Assembly (NCBI GenBank): GCA_046565505.1
Contig: JBKHYJ010000082.1
Span: forward strand, 1-64,000
Direction of reading: 5' to 3'
DNA length: 64,000 bases
Source of the DNA: JBKHYJ01 sp046565505
Lineage (GTDB): Bacteria; Acidobacteriota; Blastocatellia; UBA7656
The position numbers and the translations under genes are program-made. This document shows positions 46,609 to 55,814 of the stretch, piece by piece. Within the stretch, counting starts at the first letter, position 1. Each line of letters opens with the position of its first letter. Under the pieces are notes generated by a model. That model did not search any database. It saw nothing but the letters and a program-made list of their open reading frames with translations, and was not told the origin of the DNA.

Positions 46609-47799
46609 ATGCAAAGCGCAAAGCAAGTCCTCAAACGAGCGGCAAGGATTCCTGCTGAATCCCTGCTGGAGGTCTACCTTGCGACCTGGCCGCGCCATAG
46701 CTTCGACCCCGAAAAGGTCCACCGCATCCTCGTCTTCGCTTACCACGGGCTGGGAAATTTCATCATGTACACTCCGGCGCTGAGGCTGCTGCGCGAGCGT
46801 TACCCCGGCGCGCGGATTGATTTGCAAGTGGGCAACAATACGGGCTGCGAAGAGGTGCTGGCGGGCGCGGGGCTGTTCGACAACATATACAACTTGCGCT
46901 ACTCGGCGGGGGTGCGCGCGTGGATCAAGCGCGCGAAGGAGATTCGCGAGACGGGCTACGACCTCACGGTCAACGAATTTCATAGTCACTCCTGGGCGCT
47001 CGCGCTCCTGGTCGCCGCCAGCCGCGCGCCGTTCCGCCTGGGGCATGTCACGAGCCCCGGCTGGTCGCATCGGTTCAGCCGCTACAGCTTCATTTTTAAC
47101 ATCCCTGTCGCGATGCGCGAAGACGAGCACGAGACGGAGCGCTACCTGGACCTCGTCGCCGCCATAGGCGCGCGCAAGATCGACCTGTCTGAGGCGCGCA
47201 CGTTCATTCATCTCGCGGAAGGCGACGAGGAATTCGCCCGCCGCTTTTTAAGCGACGGCGGGCCTGCGCGCGCCGGCGTGGTCGTAGGAGTACAGCCCGG
47301 CACATCGCCCGCGATGCGATGGAAGCAGTGGCCCATCGAGCGTTACCGCGTGGTGATAGAGCGGCTGCTGTCAGAACGCAAGGACTCGCGCGTGGTGCTG
47401 TTCGGCTCTCCGTCCGAGAGGGGGATGATAGACGAGATCGCGCGGGGCATGGAGCCGCGCGTGTTGGTCGCCGCAGGCAGGACGACCGTAAAGCAGGCCG
47501 CCGCCCTGATAAAGCGGTGCGACATGCTCGTCTGTAACGACAGCGGGCTGATGCACGCGGCGGTCGCGGTCGGGACTCCTGTGGTGGCGATTTACGGCCC
47601 GACCGACATAAGGCGTACCGCGCCGCTCGGGCCGCTGCACCGCGTCGTAAGGCGTGACCTCCCGTGCAGCCCATGCTTCAGGCTGGAGGGCGACGACCAG
47701 GTGCACCTTTGCCCGCACCACAATTGCCTGGCCAAGATCACGCCGGAGGAGGTCTACGAATCCATCAGCGCGGTTTGCGGCACGGGGGCGCCGGGCTGA
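46609..47799 (+). CDS. Glycosyltransferase family 9, heptosyltransferase-like
   Basis: 396 residues, GT-B fold. The N-terminal half reads FAYHGLGNFIMYTPALRLLRERYPGARIDL and the C-terminal donor half has VQPGTSPAMRWKQWPIERY and CNDSGLMHAAVAVGTPVVAIYGPTD, typical of ADP-heptose:LPS heptosyltransferases. A Cys-rich stretch near the end (CSPCFRLEGDDQVHLCPHHNC) is common in distant GT9 members and may bind metal. It is encoded immediately after the GT39-like gene with no gap. Whether it adds heptose is not known. Confidence 0.88.
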   Translation: MQSAKQVLKRAARIPAESLLEVYLATWPRHSFDPEKVHRILVFAYHGLGNFIMYTPALRLLRERYPGARIDLQVGNNTGCEEVLAGAGLFDNIYNLRYSAGVRAWIKRAKEIRETGYDLTVNEFHSHSWALALLVAASRAPFRLGHVTSPGWSHRFSRYSFIFNIPVAMREDEHETERYLDLVAAIGARKIDLSEARTFIHLAEGDEEFARRFLSDGGPARAGVVVGVQPGTSPAMRWKQWPIERYRVVIERLLSERKDSRVVLFGSPSERGMIDEIARGMEPRVLVAAGRTTVKQAAALIKRCDMLVCNDSGLMHAAVAVGTPVVAIYGPTDIRRTAPLGPLHRVVRRDLPCSPCFRLEGDDQVHLCPHHNCLAKITPEEVYESISAVCGTGAPG

Positions 47800-47993
47800 A
47801 CGCCGGAACCGTTTGTGAACAGAGTTGAAGCCCGTGCAAGCTTGCCCGCTCAATGAAGCTGCCTGTAGAATGGCGGACTTTTGATGCGGGCGGGGATCCA
47901 TGAGCGCGATGGGCGCGAACACCAGAATGCGGAGGAGAGTCGTTGACGCTGGGACACGCCGGCCTGCCGCCGGCCCGGCCTTCGGCGGAGTAA

Positions 47994-48998
47994 ATGAATT
48001 ACTTACCAATAACAATCATTTTCATACTGGCCTTATCATTCGCGGGCTGCTCGTCGGCCAGGAAGGTCACGGCGGCAAACCCGGCCATGTCGAAATGCAA
48101 AGAGGAGCTTAACACCATCCCCGAAGTCGCCGCGTCGCTCCGCAACCACGGGAAACAGTCCGACGAAGTAAACAGCCGGCCGCTGGAAGGGATGAAGATC
48201 GCGCTGACGATCAATCGCATGGTCAGAAACAGAGTTGACCCGGACGCCAACGCGGATGACGCCTGCTTCACGGAAAACACCAGGGAGAACTTCGAGAAGC
48301 TCGTCAAGGCACTCAAAGAGAATAATATGCCCCCGACCGTGGACTTCATCGTCGGGCAAACGCTCGACCTCGACCTGCAGGAAGAGTGGATGCGCAGCGG
48401 CAACCTGATCGGCAACATGACGTTCAACCGCTGGAAGCCGAAGAAGGGCACCGCGCAGGATTTCATAGACAACATAGCGCGCAACGAGCAGGCGCTCGCC
48501 CCTCTGTGGGAAAAGTTCCCGCAGAAGGGGAAGTACTTTCGCTACCCCGGCCTGAGGCTGGACGCCGACGAGCAGAAGGTCGGCCAGATCAGGTCATACC
48601 TGAAGCAGAAAGGGTTCTCGGAAGTGCCCGCCACGATCGACCCGAAGGATGGGCTGTTCAGCCAGACCTACTGCGCGGCGCTGGCGCGCGGCGACCAGGA
48701 CTGCGCCAATTTCGTAAAGGCGACTTTCAAATCGCTGCTGCTCGATAAATCCGTGAAGGCCCGCGCCGCGGCTGAAAACGTGGCGGGCAGGGAGATCAAG
48801 CATGTGCTGATGCTGAGGGCCAACCAGATGACGTGCGACATGCTGAGCGAGATACTGTCCTGGTACAAGGCCCTCGGCGCGCAGTTCGTGACGCTCGACG
48901 AGGCGCTCGACGACCCATTCTACGCCGGCGACGCGGCGATGGCCTCGGCCAATTCGATAATCGAGCAGACGACGCGCGGGCAGATCGCCGGGGAATAG
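47994..48998 (+). CDS. Polysaccharide-deacetylase-fold lipoprotein lacking catalytic residues
   Basis: 334 residues. A lipobox (SFAGC, Cys19) predicts a lipoprotein. The rest follows the NodB deacetylase fold: KIALTIN (usually TFDD), PPTVDFIVGQTLD, GNLIGNMTFNRW, YFRYPGLRLDADEQK, ATIDPKDGLF and EIKHVLMLRAN. The catalytic Asp of the first motif is replaced by TINRM. The metal-binding HTxxH is replaced by MTFNR, and the late His by Arg. It should therefore fold as a deacetylase but not bind the metal. It might bind a glycan or regulate a partner. It lies in the glycan run; its start has GGAG just upstream. Confidence 0.72.
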   Translation: MNYLPITIIFILALSFAGCSSARKVTAANPAMSKCKEELNTIPEVAASLRNHGKQSDEVNSRPLEGMKIALTINRMVRNRVDPDANADDACFTENTRENFEKLVKALKENNMPPTVDFIVGQTLDLDLQEEWMRSGNLIGNMTFNRWKPKKGTAQDFIDNIARNEQALAPLWEKFPQKGKYFRYPGLRLDADEQKVGQIRSYLKQKGFSEVPATIDPKDGLFSQTYCAALARGDQDCANFVKATFKSLLLDKSVKARAAAENVAGREIKHVLMLRANQMTCDMLSEILSWYKALGAQFVTLDEALDDPFYAGDAAMASANSIIEQTTRGQIAGE

Positions 48999-49104
48999 AA
49001 ACGGCCGGGGCGGGCGAGATGAAACAGCGGGGAGGGCGCGAGGCGATCACGCGCGGCCCGCCTTTCCCCGCCCGGCACTTAACACTCGTCTTCAGGGTTC
49101 AGCC

Positions 49105-49884
49105 ATGAGTAACAAGCCCGGTATCAGCGTCTTCTTCCCCGCCTACAACGACGCGGGGACCATAGCGAGCCTGGTCGTGCTGGCCGACAGGACTCTGAGG
49201 AAGCTCTCGGATGACTACGAGATCATCGTAGTGAACGACGGCAGCGCGGACCACACCGCGCAGGTGCTGTCGGAGCTGGAGGCCGTTTACCCGAGGCTCC
49301 GCGTGGTACACCACCCGACGAACCTCGGCTATGGCAGCGCGCTGCGGACGGGATTTGAGACGGCGACCAAAGATTTGATTTTCTACACCGACGGCGACGC
49401 GCAGTACGACGTCCGCGAGCTTGAGCGGCTGGTGCCGTTGATGGCCGACGGCGTGGACGTGGTGAACGGGTATAAGATAAGCAGGTCAGACCCGCTTCAC
49501 CGCACGGTCATCGGCAAGATTTATTGCCGGGTCATAAAGCTCGCCTTCATGATTAAGATAAGAGACGTTGATTGCGACTTCCGGCTGGTTCGCAGGGCGA
49601 GCTACAAGCGCGTGCGGCTCTATTCGACGAGCGGGACCATATGTGTCGAGATGGTCAAGAGCTTTCAGGACGCCGGGCTGCGGTTCGCCGAATGCCCCGT
49701 GCACCACTATCACAGGGCCTATGGCAAGTCCCAATTCTTCAACTTCAAGAGGCTGTTCAAGACGTTCAGGGACCTGGCCCGCCTGTGGTGGCGGCTCGTA
49801 GTAAAGCGGCAGGCGCAGCTCGCCCCTGTAGAAGAGAATTCTCGCGGGCCGGTCCGCGCCTCTGACGACAAGCAGAAGAAATGA
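49105..49884 (+). CDS. Family 2 glycosyltransferase, DPM1-like
   Basis: 259 residues. GT-A marks are ISVFFPAYNDAGTIASLV, EIIVVNDGSADHTA (nucleotide site), FYTDGDAQYDVRELERL (DXD-type metal site, Asp-Gly-Asp) and CDFRLVRRASYKRV. It lacks the C-terminal helices of ArnC-type enzymes, so it resembles soluble dolichyl-phosphate mannose synthase-like proteins that load sugar onto polyprenyl phosphate, a likely donor for the GT39-like enzymes encoded on either side. A basic, Trp-rich end (ARLWWRLVVKR) may bind the membrane. Confidence 0.92.
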   Translation: MSNKPGISVFFPAYNDAGTIASLVVLADRTLRKLSDDYEIIVVNDGSADHTAQVLSELEAVYPRLRVVHHPTNLGYGSALRTGFETATKDLIFYTDGDAQYDVRELERLVPLMADGVDVVNGYKISRSDPLHRTVIGKIYCRVIKLAFMIKIRDVDCDFRLVRRASYKRVRLYSTSGTICVEMVKSFQDAGLRFAECPVHHYHRAYGKSQFFNFKRLFKTFRDLARLWWRLVVKRQAQLAPVEENSRGPVRASDDKQKK

Positions 49885-49949
49885 TCGGCGGCGCGTGAGG
49901 CGCGGCGCATCCAACCGGCGGGGGCGCGGTTCATCGCGCCTGGCCTGTC

Positions 49950-50699
49950 ATGCCTATGTACACGGACGAATACCGCGCGATGTTCGACCTCGAAGACCGC
50001 CTGTGGTGGTACGTCGGGATGCGCGCGGTGACGGCTTCGGTGCTGGGTAGAGAGGTTGGCCGGCGAGGCGCTCCGCGGCTGTTGGACGTGGGGTGCGGGA
50101 CGGGATTCTCACTCACCTGGCTCCGCGAGAGGCTCGGTTCTCAAGAGGCTTTCGGCGTCGACGTTTCGCCGCATGCGGCCGCGCTCTGGCGCATGCGCGA
50201 CCTGGACACGGTGGCCGTGGCGAGCGCCACCGATCTCCCGTTCGCCGCCGCCGAGTTCGACCTCGTGACCTGTTTCGACGTGATCTACCAACTCGACCCG
50301 GAACAGTCGCGCGCGGCCGTCGGCGAGATGGCCAGAGTGCTGAGGCCCGGGGGGCTGCTGTTCCTCCGCGAGCCCGCCTATGAATGGATGCGCGGGGCGC
50401 ATGACGTTGCGGTAGGCACGCGCCACCGCTACACGCGTAAGGAGCTGCGGCGGCTCCTGGTGTCGGAAGGCTTCGCGCCAAGGCGCATGACGTACGCGAA
50501 CACTCTGCTGTTCTGGGCGGCCGTGCCCCACAGGCTGCTGTCCAGGGTCAGGGGCGAGGGCCAGTCCGACGTAAGGCCCGCCCCGCGTCTGATTAATTCT
50601 CTGTTCACGTCCGCGCTCAAGCTGGAAGCGAAGCTCGTGAGTCGCGTCACGTTCCCGTTCGGGCTGTCGGTGGTGGCGCTGGCCGAAAAGAAGAGATGA
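49950..50699 (+). CDS. Class I SAM-dependent methyltransferase
   Basis: 249 residues. Motif I is LLDVGCGTGFS (about 49-59); GVDVSPHA and FDLVTCFDVIYQLDPEQ give the acidic loop and motif IV, and LRPGGLLFLREPAYEW is motif VI. The domain belongs with UbiE/type 11 methyltransferases. In the glycan run it could methylate a sugar or lipid; substrate unknown. The TGA stop overlaps the next ATG (ATGA). Confidence 0.9.
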   Translation: MPMYTDEYRAMFDLEDRLWWYVGMRAVTASVLGREVGRRGAPRLLDVGCGTGFSLTWLRERLGSQEAFGVDVSPHAAALWRMRDLDTVAVASATDLPFAAAEFDLVTCFDVIYQLDPEQSRAAVGEMARVLRPGGLLFLREPAYEWMRGAHDVAVGTRHRYTRKELRRLLVSEGFAPRRMTYANTLLFWAAVPHRLLSRVRGEGQSDVRPAPRLINSLFTSALKLEAKLVSRVTFPFGLSVVALAEKKR

Positions 50700-52753
50700 G
50701 CTTGCTCAAGAAAAATTTCGACTTCGCGTTACTGGCCCTGGTCGCCGGCGGGTTCCTCCTCGTGGCGACGCAGCGCCTGGGCGACGCCCCATTGCCCCAC
50801 ACGGACGAGTCCTACATGCTGCAAACGTCCTACGAGATGATCTACCGCGGAAAACTGGCCCTCCCATTCCGCCGGTACTTGGGCGGCAACATCGAAAACA
50901 ACTGGCACTCATTCACGCCGCTGCATTACGTGATTCAAAGCGGGTTCATGGAGCTGTTCGGCTGGGGCCTGCTGCAAGGCCGCGCCTTCAACCTGATCAC
51001 GGCCATGCTGACGCTCGTCATGGCCTACCTGATAGGGCGCAAACTCTTCAACTGGGTCGTGGGACTCGTGACCGCCCTGATGCTGGTCAGCGACGTGACC
51101 TTCTTAGAGCGCAGCCGCTACCTGCGCAACGATTACAGCGCGGCGGCGTTCGCGCTGCTGGCCTTTTACCTTTATGAAGAGGCGGAGCGGCGAGAGAGTT
51201 GGCGGCTGTTTCTCGGGTCGGGGCTGGCGGCGGGGGCGGCGCTGATGTCGCACTCGGTGGCGGCCTACATGCTTATAGCGGTCCCTCTGCTGATGCTGTT
51301 CAGGCGCGGGTTGCGAGTCGTGAAGGCTAAACCGCTCTATCAATTTGCGCTGGGCGCTTTCATCGTTTCGGCGTATGAAATCTTCTCCTGCGTCTTTGAC
51401 TACCGCAACGTCATACTGCAAAACCGCGGGGACAAGGTTCACTTCAAGGCGATGTGGGCCGCGGGGTTGTTGCATAACCTTCGCCACGAGCCGCGCCGTT
51501 ACTATGAATGGTTCGTGGGTGACACCATGTACGCGGAAGTCCCGCGCACTCTTCTACACGCGTTCCAACTGCTCGCCGCCATCGCGTTCCTCTATTTAAT
51601 AATTCGCTTCATCCTTTATTTGAAGCGCGGGGGCGCCATGACTGAGGCGCGCGTGAGGGTCCTGGCGGTCACGGTAATCGCGATCCTGTTTTTCAGCGCG
51701 GTCGCCGGGCGAAAGGCCATCTATTACATGGCACACCTCGCGCCGTGGTATGCGCTGCTGGTCGGTATACTGATCGACGACGCGCTCAGCCTGCTCAAGC
51801 GCCTGCGCACCGCGCGCGTAAGGAATTGGCGCGCGCCGAAGTTTGTTTACGGGGCCGCTGTCGGGCTGGCGGTGGCCTTAGCGATCGGCTTCGCCCATCA
51901 AGTCTTCAAACAGAACAAGCGTTATCTGAGGGCGGTGCGCGACCCGGACCTCGCGTCGTTCGAGCAGTTCAAGGCCGCGATACGCAGCCTCGTGCCCGAA
52001 GGCGTGTGCCCCGTGGTCGTGCGCGAGCCCGTCATATGGCTCGCCTTCCCCGAGCAAGATCAATGCTTCGCGAACATACAGGACCGAATGAGAAAGGCCG
52101 TTGACATAGATGGGCGCGAGTATGCGTTGATCGTCAGCTCTTTACACTCCCGCTCATGGCTGCCGAGGATAGCGAGCGGCCACCACCACCTGCTCGGCGA
52201 ATTGCTGAACACTCCTTATGGCAGCTACCAGGTTTATTACACGGGGGTTGACCCGCGGTGGCTCGGCCGCGCCCCTATCCGCTATCAGTTTTTTGGGAAG
52301 CGGCGGGGCTACGTGAGCGAAGAGCAGATCGCACGCGCGAGAGAGGTCTGGGCGGCGGGACCTGCCGAGCTGAAGCAATGCTCGGGGGCCGCGGGTCCCA
52401 CGACTGAACCTGACGGGCTTATAATTGATGCCTCGCGGCAGAACGCGGGCGATGGCGGATTCATCAAGCTTTGTGAAATAGTGCTTGAGCCAGAAACCAT
52501 ATACCAGATGAGCGTGGACGTGAGGGCCGAGACGAATCCCTGGGCGCTGGTCGCGCTGGAGGGCAATACTAAAGCCTGGCTCGGACACAGAGACCCGGTC
52601 GATTCCGATAAGCCTGGCCTCGCGGAAGGGTTGTTTAAGACGGGGAAGATCGACAGGGTTGTAGTCGGGCTGCTGCCTACAGGTAAGGAGCCCGCGGAGC
52701 CGGCGCGAATATCCAGGGTCTATATCCGCGAGGTCGGCCCTGTGAACCCGTGA
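50696..52753 (+). CDS. GT39-like membrane glycosyltransferase with C-terminal domain
   Basis: 685 residues. About 11 helices occupy residues 8-410; the first loop has PHTDESYMLQTSYEMIYRGKLALPF, with the acidic residues of polyprenyl-phosphate-dependent glycosyltransferases (GT39/83), and LERSRYLRNDYSAAAF matches the second loop. A soluble region of about 270 residues follows with no recognised fold, and its last 100 residues look like a beta-sandwich (YQMSVDVRAETNPWALVALEG). It is coupled to the methyltransferase gene. It probably decorates a glycan on the periplasmic side. Confidence 0.85.
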   Translation: MSLLKKNFDFALLALVAGGFLLVATQRLGDAPLPHTDESYMLQTSYEMIYRGKLALPFRRYLGGNIENNWHSFTPLHYVIQSGFMELFGWGLLQGRAFNLITAMLTLVMAYLIGRKLFNWVVGLVTALMLVSDVTFLERSRYLRNDYSAAAFALLAFYLYEEAERRESWRLFLGSGLAAGAALMSHSVAAYMLIAVPLLMLFRRGLRVVKAKPLYQFALGAFIVSAYEIFSCVFDYRNVILQNRGDKVHFKAMWAAGLLHNLRHEPRRYYEWFVGDTMYAEVPRTLLHAFQLLAAIAFLYLIIRFILYLKRGGAMTEARVRVLAVTVIAILFFSAVAGRKAIYYMAHLAPWYALLVGILIDDALSLLKRLRTARVRNWRAPKFVYGAAVGLAVALAIGFAHQVFKQNKRYLRAVRDPDLASFEQFKAAIRSLVPEGVCPVVVREPVIWLAFPEQDQCFANIQDRMRKAVDIDGREYALIVSSLHSRSWLPRIASGHHHLLGELLNTPYGSYQVYYTGVDPRWLGRAPIRYQFFGKRRGYVSEEQIARAREVWAAGPAELKQCSGAAGPTTEPDGLIIDASRQNAGDGGFIKLCEIVLEPETIYQMSVDVRAETNPWALVALEGNTKAWLGHRDPVDSDKPGLAEGLFKTGKIDRVVVGLLPTGKEPAEPARISRVYIREVGPVNP

Positions 52754-52782
52754 GGCGTCCGCCTACAAGATCATAGAATCGT

Positions 52783-52810
52783 TTGTAGCTCTACAGAGGT
52801 GCGCTATAAT
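52783..52810 (+). promoter_or_regulatory. Possible promoter overlapping the PEGA/TPR gene start
   Basis: TTGTAG, 16 bp, TATAAT. The -10 overlaps the ATG at 52809; if used, the real start would be ATG 52830. Confidence 0.35.
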
Positions 52811-54215
52811 GTCGAGCCGGGGTAGTGGTATGATTCACGATAGGTCATCAATAGTCACAGCGCTCGCTCGCTCAACGACTATCTTCTTGTTGCTCACAAC
52901 CGCGCTCGTCGCCGCGACCGCAGCGCAGGACCCTTCGGGGCGGCCCACGGAGTCGCCGGCCAGGGGGGGGAAGAAGCCGCCCCCCAGGCGGTCGCCGGCG
53001 AGGGTCGACCCGGGCCCGATCACCGTGACGCTCACGATTCTATCCGACCCGCCCGAGAGTGCAGTGTTCATCAATGGCGACCCGCGCGGCACGACCAGCG
53101 CGGAAGGGAGAATCCAAATCGACAAGCTTCCGCTCGGGCGCTACACCGTCGAAGTGCGAAAGGATGGCTTCAACCCCCTGGCGCGCGGGTTTCAGGCCGG
53201 GGCCGAGTCGCCCACGCTCGTTTTTAAACTGGAGCCGAACCTCGACGAGTTCGTAAAAGAGTTTGATTCGCTGGTCGCTTCGGGCAAGCTCACGGGGCCG
53301 GGGACCCCGAACGCCTACGATATTGTGAACACTCTTTTGACCAAGTACCCTACGCGGCCCGAGGGCGCTCGGCTGCGGGCCGTGCTCTCGTCGAAGCTTG
53401 GTGAAACGATTGCTCCCCTCATCAACAGCACAGTCGTAAACTGGCGGGCGGTCTCTCGCGAAGACATTGCGCTGGCACTCGGCAGGGCGAGGACCGCCGC
53501 GGCGCTCAAAGATGATGACAGGCGCTTACAAGCGCAGGCCGCTTACCTGGCCGGCGCGTTGGCGCTGCGCGACTGGCAAAGCTCGGGCGACGCGGCGAGC
53601 GAAGCAAACCCGACTCAAGGCCAGAACCGCTTGCGCACGGAAACTGAAAAGGAAGGCGCTGCGGCCTCGCCCGCAGGCGCGGGCCTCGCCGCCGCGCGCG
53701 CGGAGTTCGAGAAGGCGTTACAGTTCGACGAAACATTCGCCCCCGCGCGATACCAGTTGGGGGTTGTGCTACAGGCCTCGGGTGACCCGGCGGGGGCGGA
53801 GGCGGCGCTGGTGAAGACAACGCAGATAGAGCCCCGTTGGGTATTCGCGTACACGGCGCTCGGTTCTGCCTACCACTCGCAGGGTAAGTATAAAGAGGCC
53901 ATCGAAGCATACCGCAAGGCAATCGAGATAGACCCGAATCAGTCGGCAGCCTACGCCGGCCTCGGGCTGGCGCGCGCGGCGAAGGGCGAGAAGGAGGGGG
54001 TCAAAGACATCGAGCGCGCGGCACAGCTAGACCCTAAAAGCGCGTTACCAAATTTGAACCTCGCCATCGTTTATTCGCAATCGAAGAGCAAGAAGGACCT
54101 GGCCCGCGCCGAGGAAGAGGTTAAGAAGGCGATTGCGAAAAACATGAACAACCTTGAATTCCCCAACCGCACCGCCGAACGATTGTTGGCCGACCTTCAG
54201 AAACGGAAGAAGTAA
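52809..54215 (+). CDS. PEGA-domain and TPR lipoprotein-like envelope protein
   Basis: 468 residues from the ATG at 52809 (AGAGGTG upstream); ATG 52830 is the alternative. A signal peptide (about 8-37) precedes a Pro/Arg-rich linker and a PEGA domain (about 75-145, ILSDPPESAVFINGDPRGTT...LPLGRYTVEVRKDGF). Residues 300-440 are TPR units, e.g. ALGSAYHSQGKYKEAIEAYRKAIEIDPNQSAAYAGLGLARAAKGEK. The protein should be exported. PEGA domains bind or present in the cell envelope. Function unknown; no catalytic residues are seen. Confidence 0.82.
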   Translation: MSSRGSGMIHDRSSIVTALARSTTIFLLLTTALVAATAAQDPSGRPTESPARGGKKPPPRRSPARVDPGPITVTLTILSDPPESAVFINGDPRGTTSAEGRIQIDKLPLGRYTVEVRKDGFNPLARGFQAGAESPTLVFKLEPNLDEFVKEFDSLVASGKLTGPGTPNAYDIVNTLLTKYPTRPEGARLRAVLSSKLGETIAPLINSTVVNWRAVSREDIALALGRARTAAALKDDDRRLQAQAAYLAGALALRDWQSSGDAASEANPTQGQNRLRTETEKEGAAASPAGAGLAAARAEFEKALQFDETFAPARYQLGVVLQASGDPAGAEAALVKTTQIEPRWVFAYTALGSAYHSQGKYKEAIEAYRKAIEIDPNQSAAYAGLGLARAAKGEKEGVKDIERAAQLDPKSALPNLNLAIVYSQSKSKKDLARAEEEVKKAIAKNMNNLEFPNRTAERLLADLQKRKK

Positions 54216-54566
54216 GGCCGGCCCTGTGTAAAGACTGCCGCACGGAAGAAGGGGGCGAAATCTAAGATCGTAGGCTCGACCGGCCTCGCCTAAAAAGCCA
54301 GGGATATGTTTTGTCACGTTAGGGCACTTATCCAAATTTTGGGCAGCTACCCTTCACCCGCAAAAATCAGCTTTAATACAGAATTCACTGCCGGCTAGCC
54401 TTGCACCCTTGTGGCATCTTCAGAGCTGGAACAAGGCACAAGCATCCGAAGGCAAGGATTATTGTAGGATTACTTTATCCGCCGAAAACGAATAACCTGA
54501 GCCTCTTTGACCAGTTTCAGGTAGACCGATTTCGCGCAATACTCGACACCGGGCATGCCCGGTTCG
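54216..54566. other. Gap between convergent genes
   Basis: About 350 bp with no convincing gene. A weak 7-bp inverted repeat (AGGCCGG/CCGGCCT) flanks the beginning; nothing else stands out. Confidence 0.45.
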
Positions 54567-55814
54567 CTACTTCTGAGGCAATCTGCGCTCTACCTGTAAC
54601 CGCCACTCCGACTCTGTCATATCGCGGGCGCTACTGCACTCGAACACCTTCCTGATCATGTTGTCTATTATGCCGCTCCTGCGGGAATCGTCCTCGCAGT
54701 CGCGCAGCGCGGACAGCACGCCCACAAGCTCCTCGGGCTCTATGAGGTGCGCCCATTCGGCCATCAAGTCGTTCAAAACCTTCTCGTCTTCCAGGTCGAT
54801 CACGTTGGGCGCCGCCCCGCCCCTCACGAGCCCTAGCATGAATACCACCTTGTTGTATTCGCTCTCCGGCAGCAGGTCGGTCCTGATTGCCGCAAGAATG
54901 AACTCCCTCTTATCGGCCGGGCTCATCTCGGCAAGCTCTCGCGAGTCTATCAGCTCCGGCCTCTGAGGCCCTGGAGCTTCCCTCAGCGGGTGGAAAGCTA
55001 CGACCGTGGCGGGCTGGGTTGCCACAGCTTCTTCGGCCGCATGGCAAGCTGCCTTCGCTTCAACCTCCACAGGCTCACTCTCGGCGCGCGGCACCGATAT
55101 AAATGTGCGGTCAGGTTCTCTCAGCTCTTTTGCCGTCTCTTGCCACTCCGGGTACGCGAACGCGAATGGCGAGGCGAGCACTACGCGGCTAACGTCGCGG
55201 GCCTCATGGAGCCGGCCCACTTCGCCGAGTTCCACGGCGTAAGAGTTGAGAAAATCATAATACGTATTCGGCCTTGAGTAGCGAAGTAACGGAATAATAT
55301 TCTCAAGGTCTTTTAACGCATGGCTGTTATACCCGTCGCGCGCCTTTGACACGGCCATGCCTCTGTGCGCCGTAATAATGCTATCAATCGTCCCTTTTGC
55401 CTTTAAGGCTTCAGTAAAGTAATAGAATTCGGAATCATAGTCTCCCTTGCGCGCGGACATGGCCGCTAATAAGAGGATCGCTTTTGCCTTGTAGCCGGGA
55501 TGTATCCGGCTAACGGTGCTCTCGAGAATTCGCCGCGCCTTGTCTACGTCGCCTTTCCCATTCTTGTGAGTGGACAGGGCTAAGTAATATTGCCCGATAT
55601 GTTGGTACTCCTTGATGGGCAAGCCCCTCAAGAGGTCGGCCAGTTCTCTCACCTTATCGAGCTGGCGGAAAGCGTTCGCCTGTTCAGCCAGTCGAATAAG
55701 CCCATCCCCTAATTGTTGGTGGCTTACCAGCCCGCGAAGTAACTGCTGGTAGAATTCCGCATATTCCACTAACGGAGGGTACATGAAGAAACTATTAGCT
55801 GTTTGCTTGCTCAT
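54567..55814 (-). CDS. TPR-like helical protein of unknown function
   Basis: 415 residues if started at the ATG at 55814 (AAAGG about 11 nt upstream), or 405 from the ATG at 55784. Residues 20-230 are a helical repeat array resembling TPR: RLAEQANAFRQLDKVRELADLLRGL, YYLALSTHKNGKGDVDKARRILE, LLAAMSARKGDYDSEFYYFTEALKAKG, and so on. An acidic linker follows, then a helical C-terminal third (about 305-415) rich in Glu/Arg/Leu. I see no helix-turn-helix, signal peptide or membrane segment, so it is probably cytoplasmic. Its 5' end overlaps the start of the secreted peptide gene at 55783, head to head. Confidence 0.75.
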   Translation of the reverse strand: MSKQTANSFFMYPPLVEYAEFYQQLLRGLVSHQQLGDGLIRLAEQANAFRQLDKVRELADLLRGLPIKEYQHIGQYYLALSTHKNGKGDVDKARRILESTVSRIHPGYKAKAILLLAAMSARKGDYDSEFYYFTEALKAKGTIDSIITAHRGMAVSKARDGYNSHALKDLENIIPLLRYSRPNTYYDFLNSYAVELGEVGRLHEARDVSRVVLASPFAFAYPEWQETAKELREPDRTFISVPRAESEPVEVEAKAACHAAEEAVATQPATVVAFHPLREAPGPQRPELIDSRELAEMSPADKREFILAAIRTDLLPESEYNKVVFMLGLVRGGAAPNVIDLEDEKVLNDLMAEWAHLIEPEELVGVLSALRDCEDDSRRSGIIDNMIRKVFECSSARDMTESEWRLQVERRLPQK

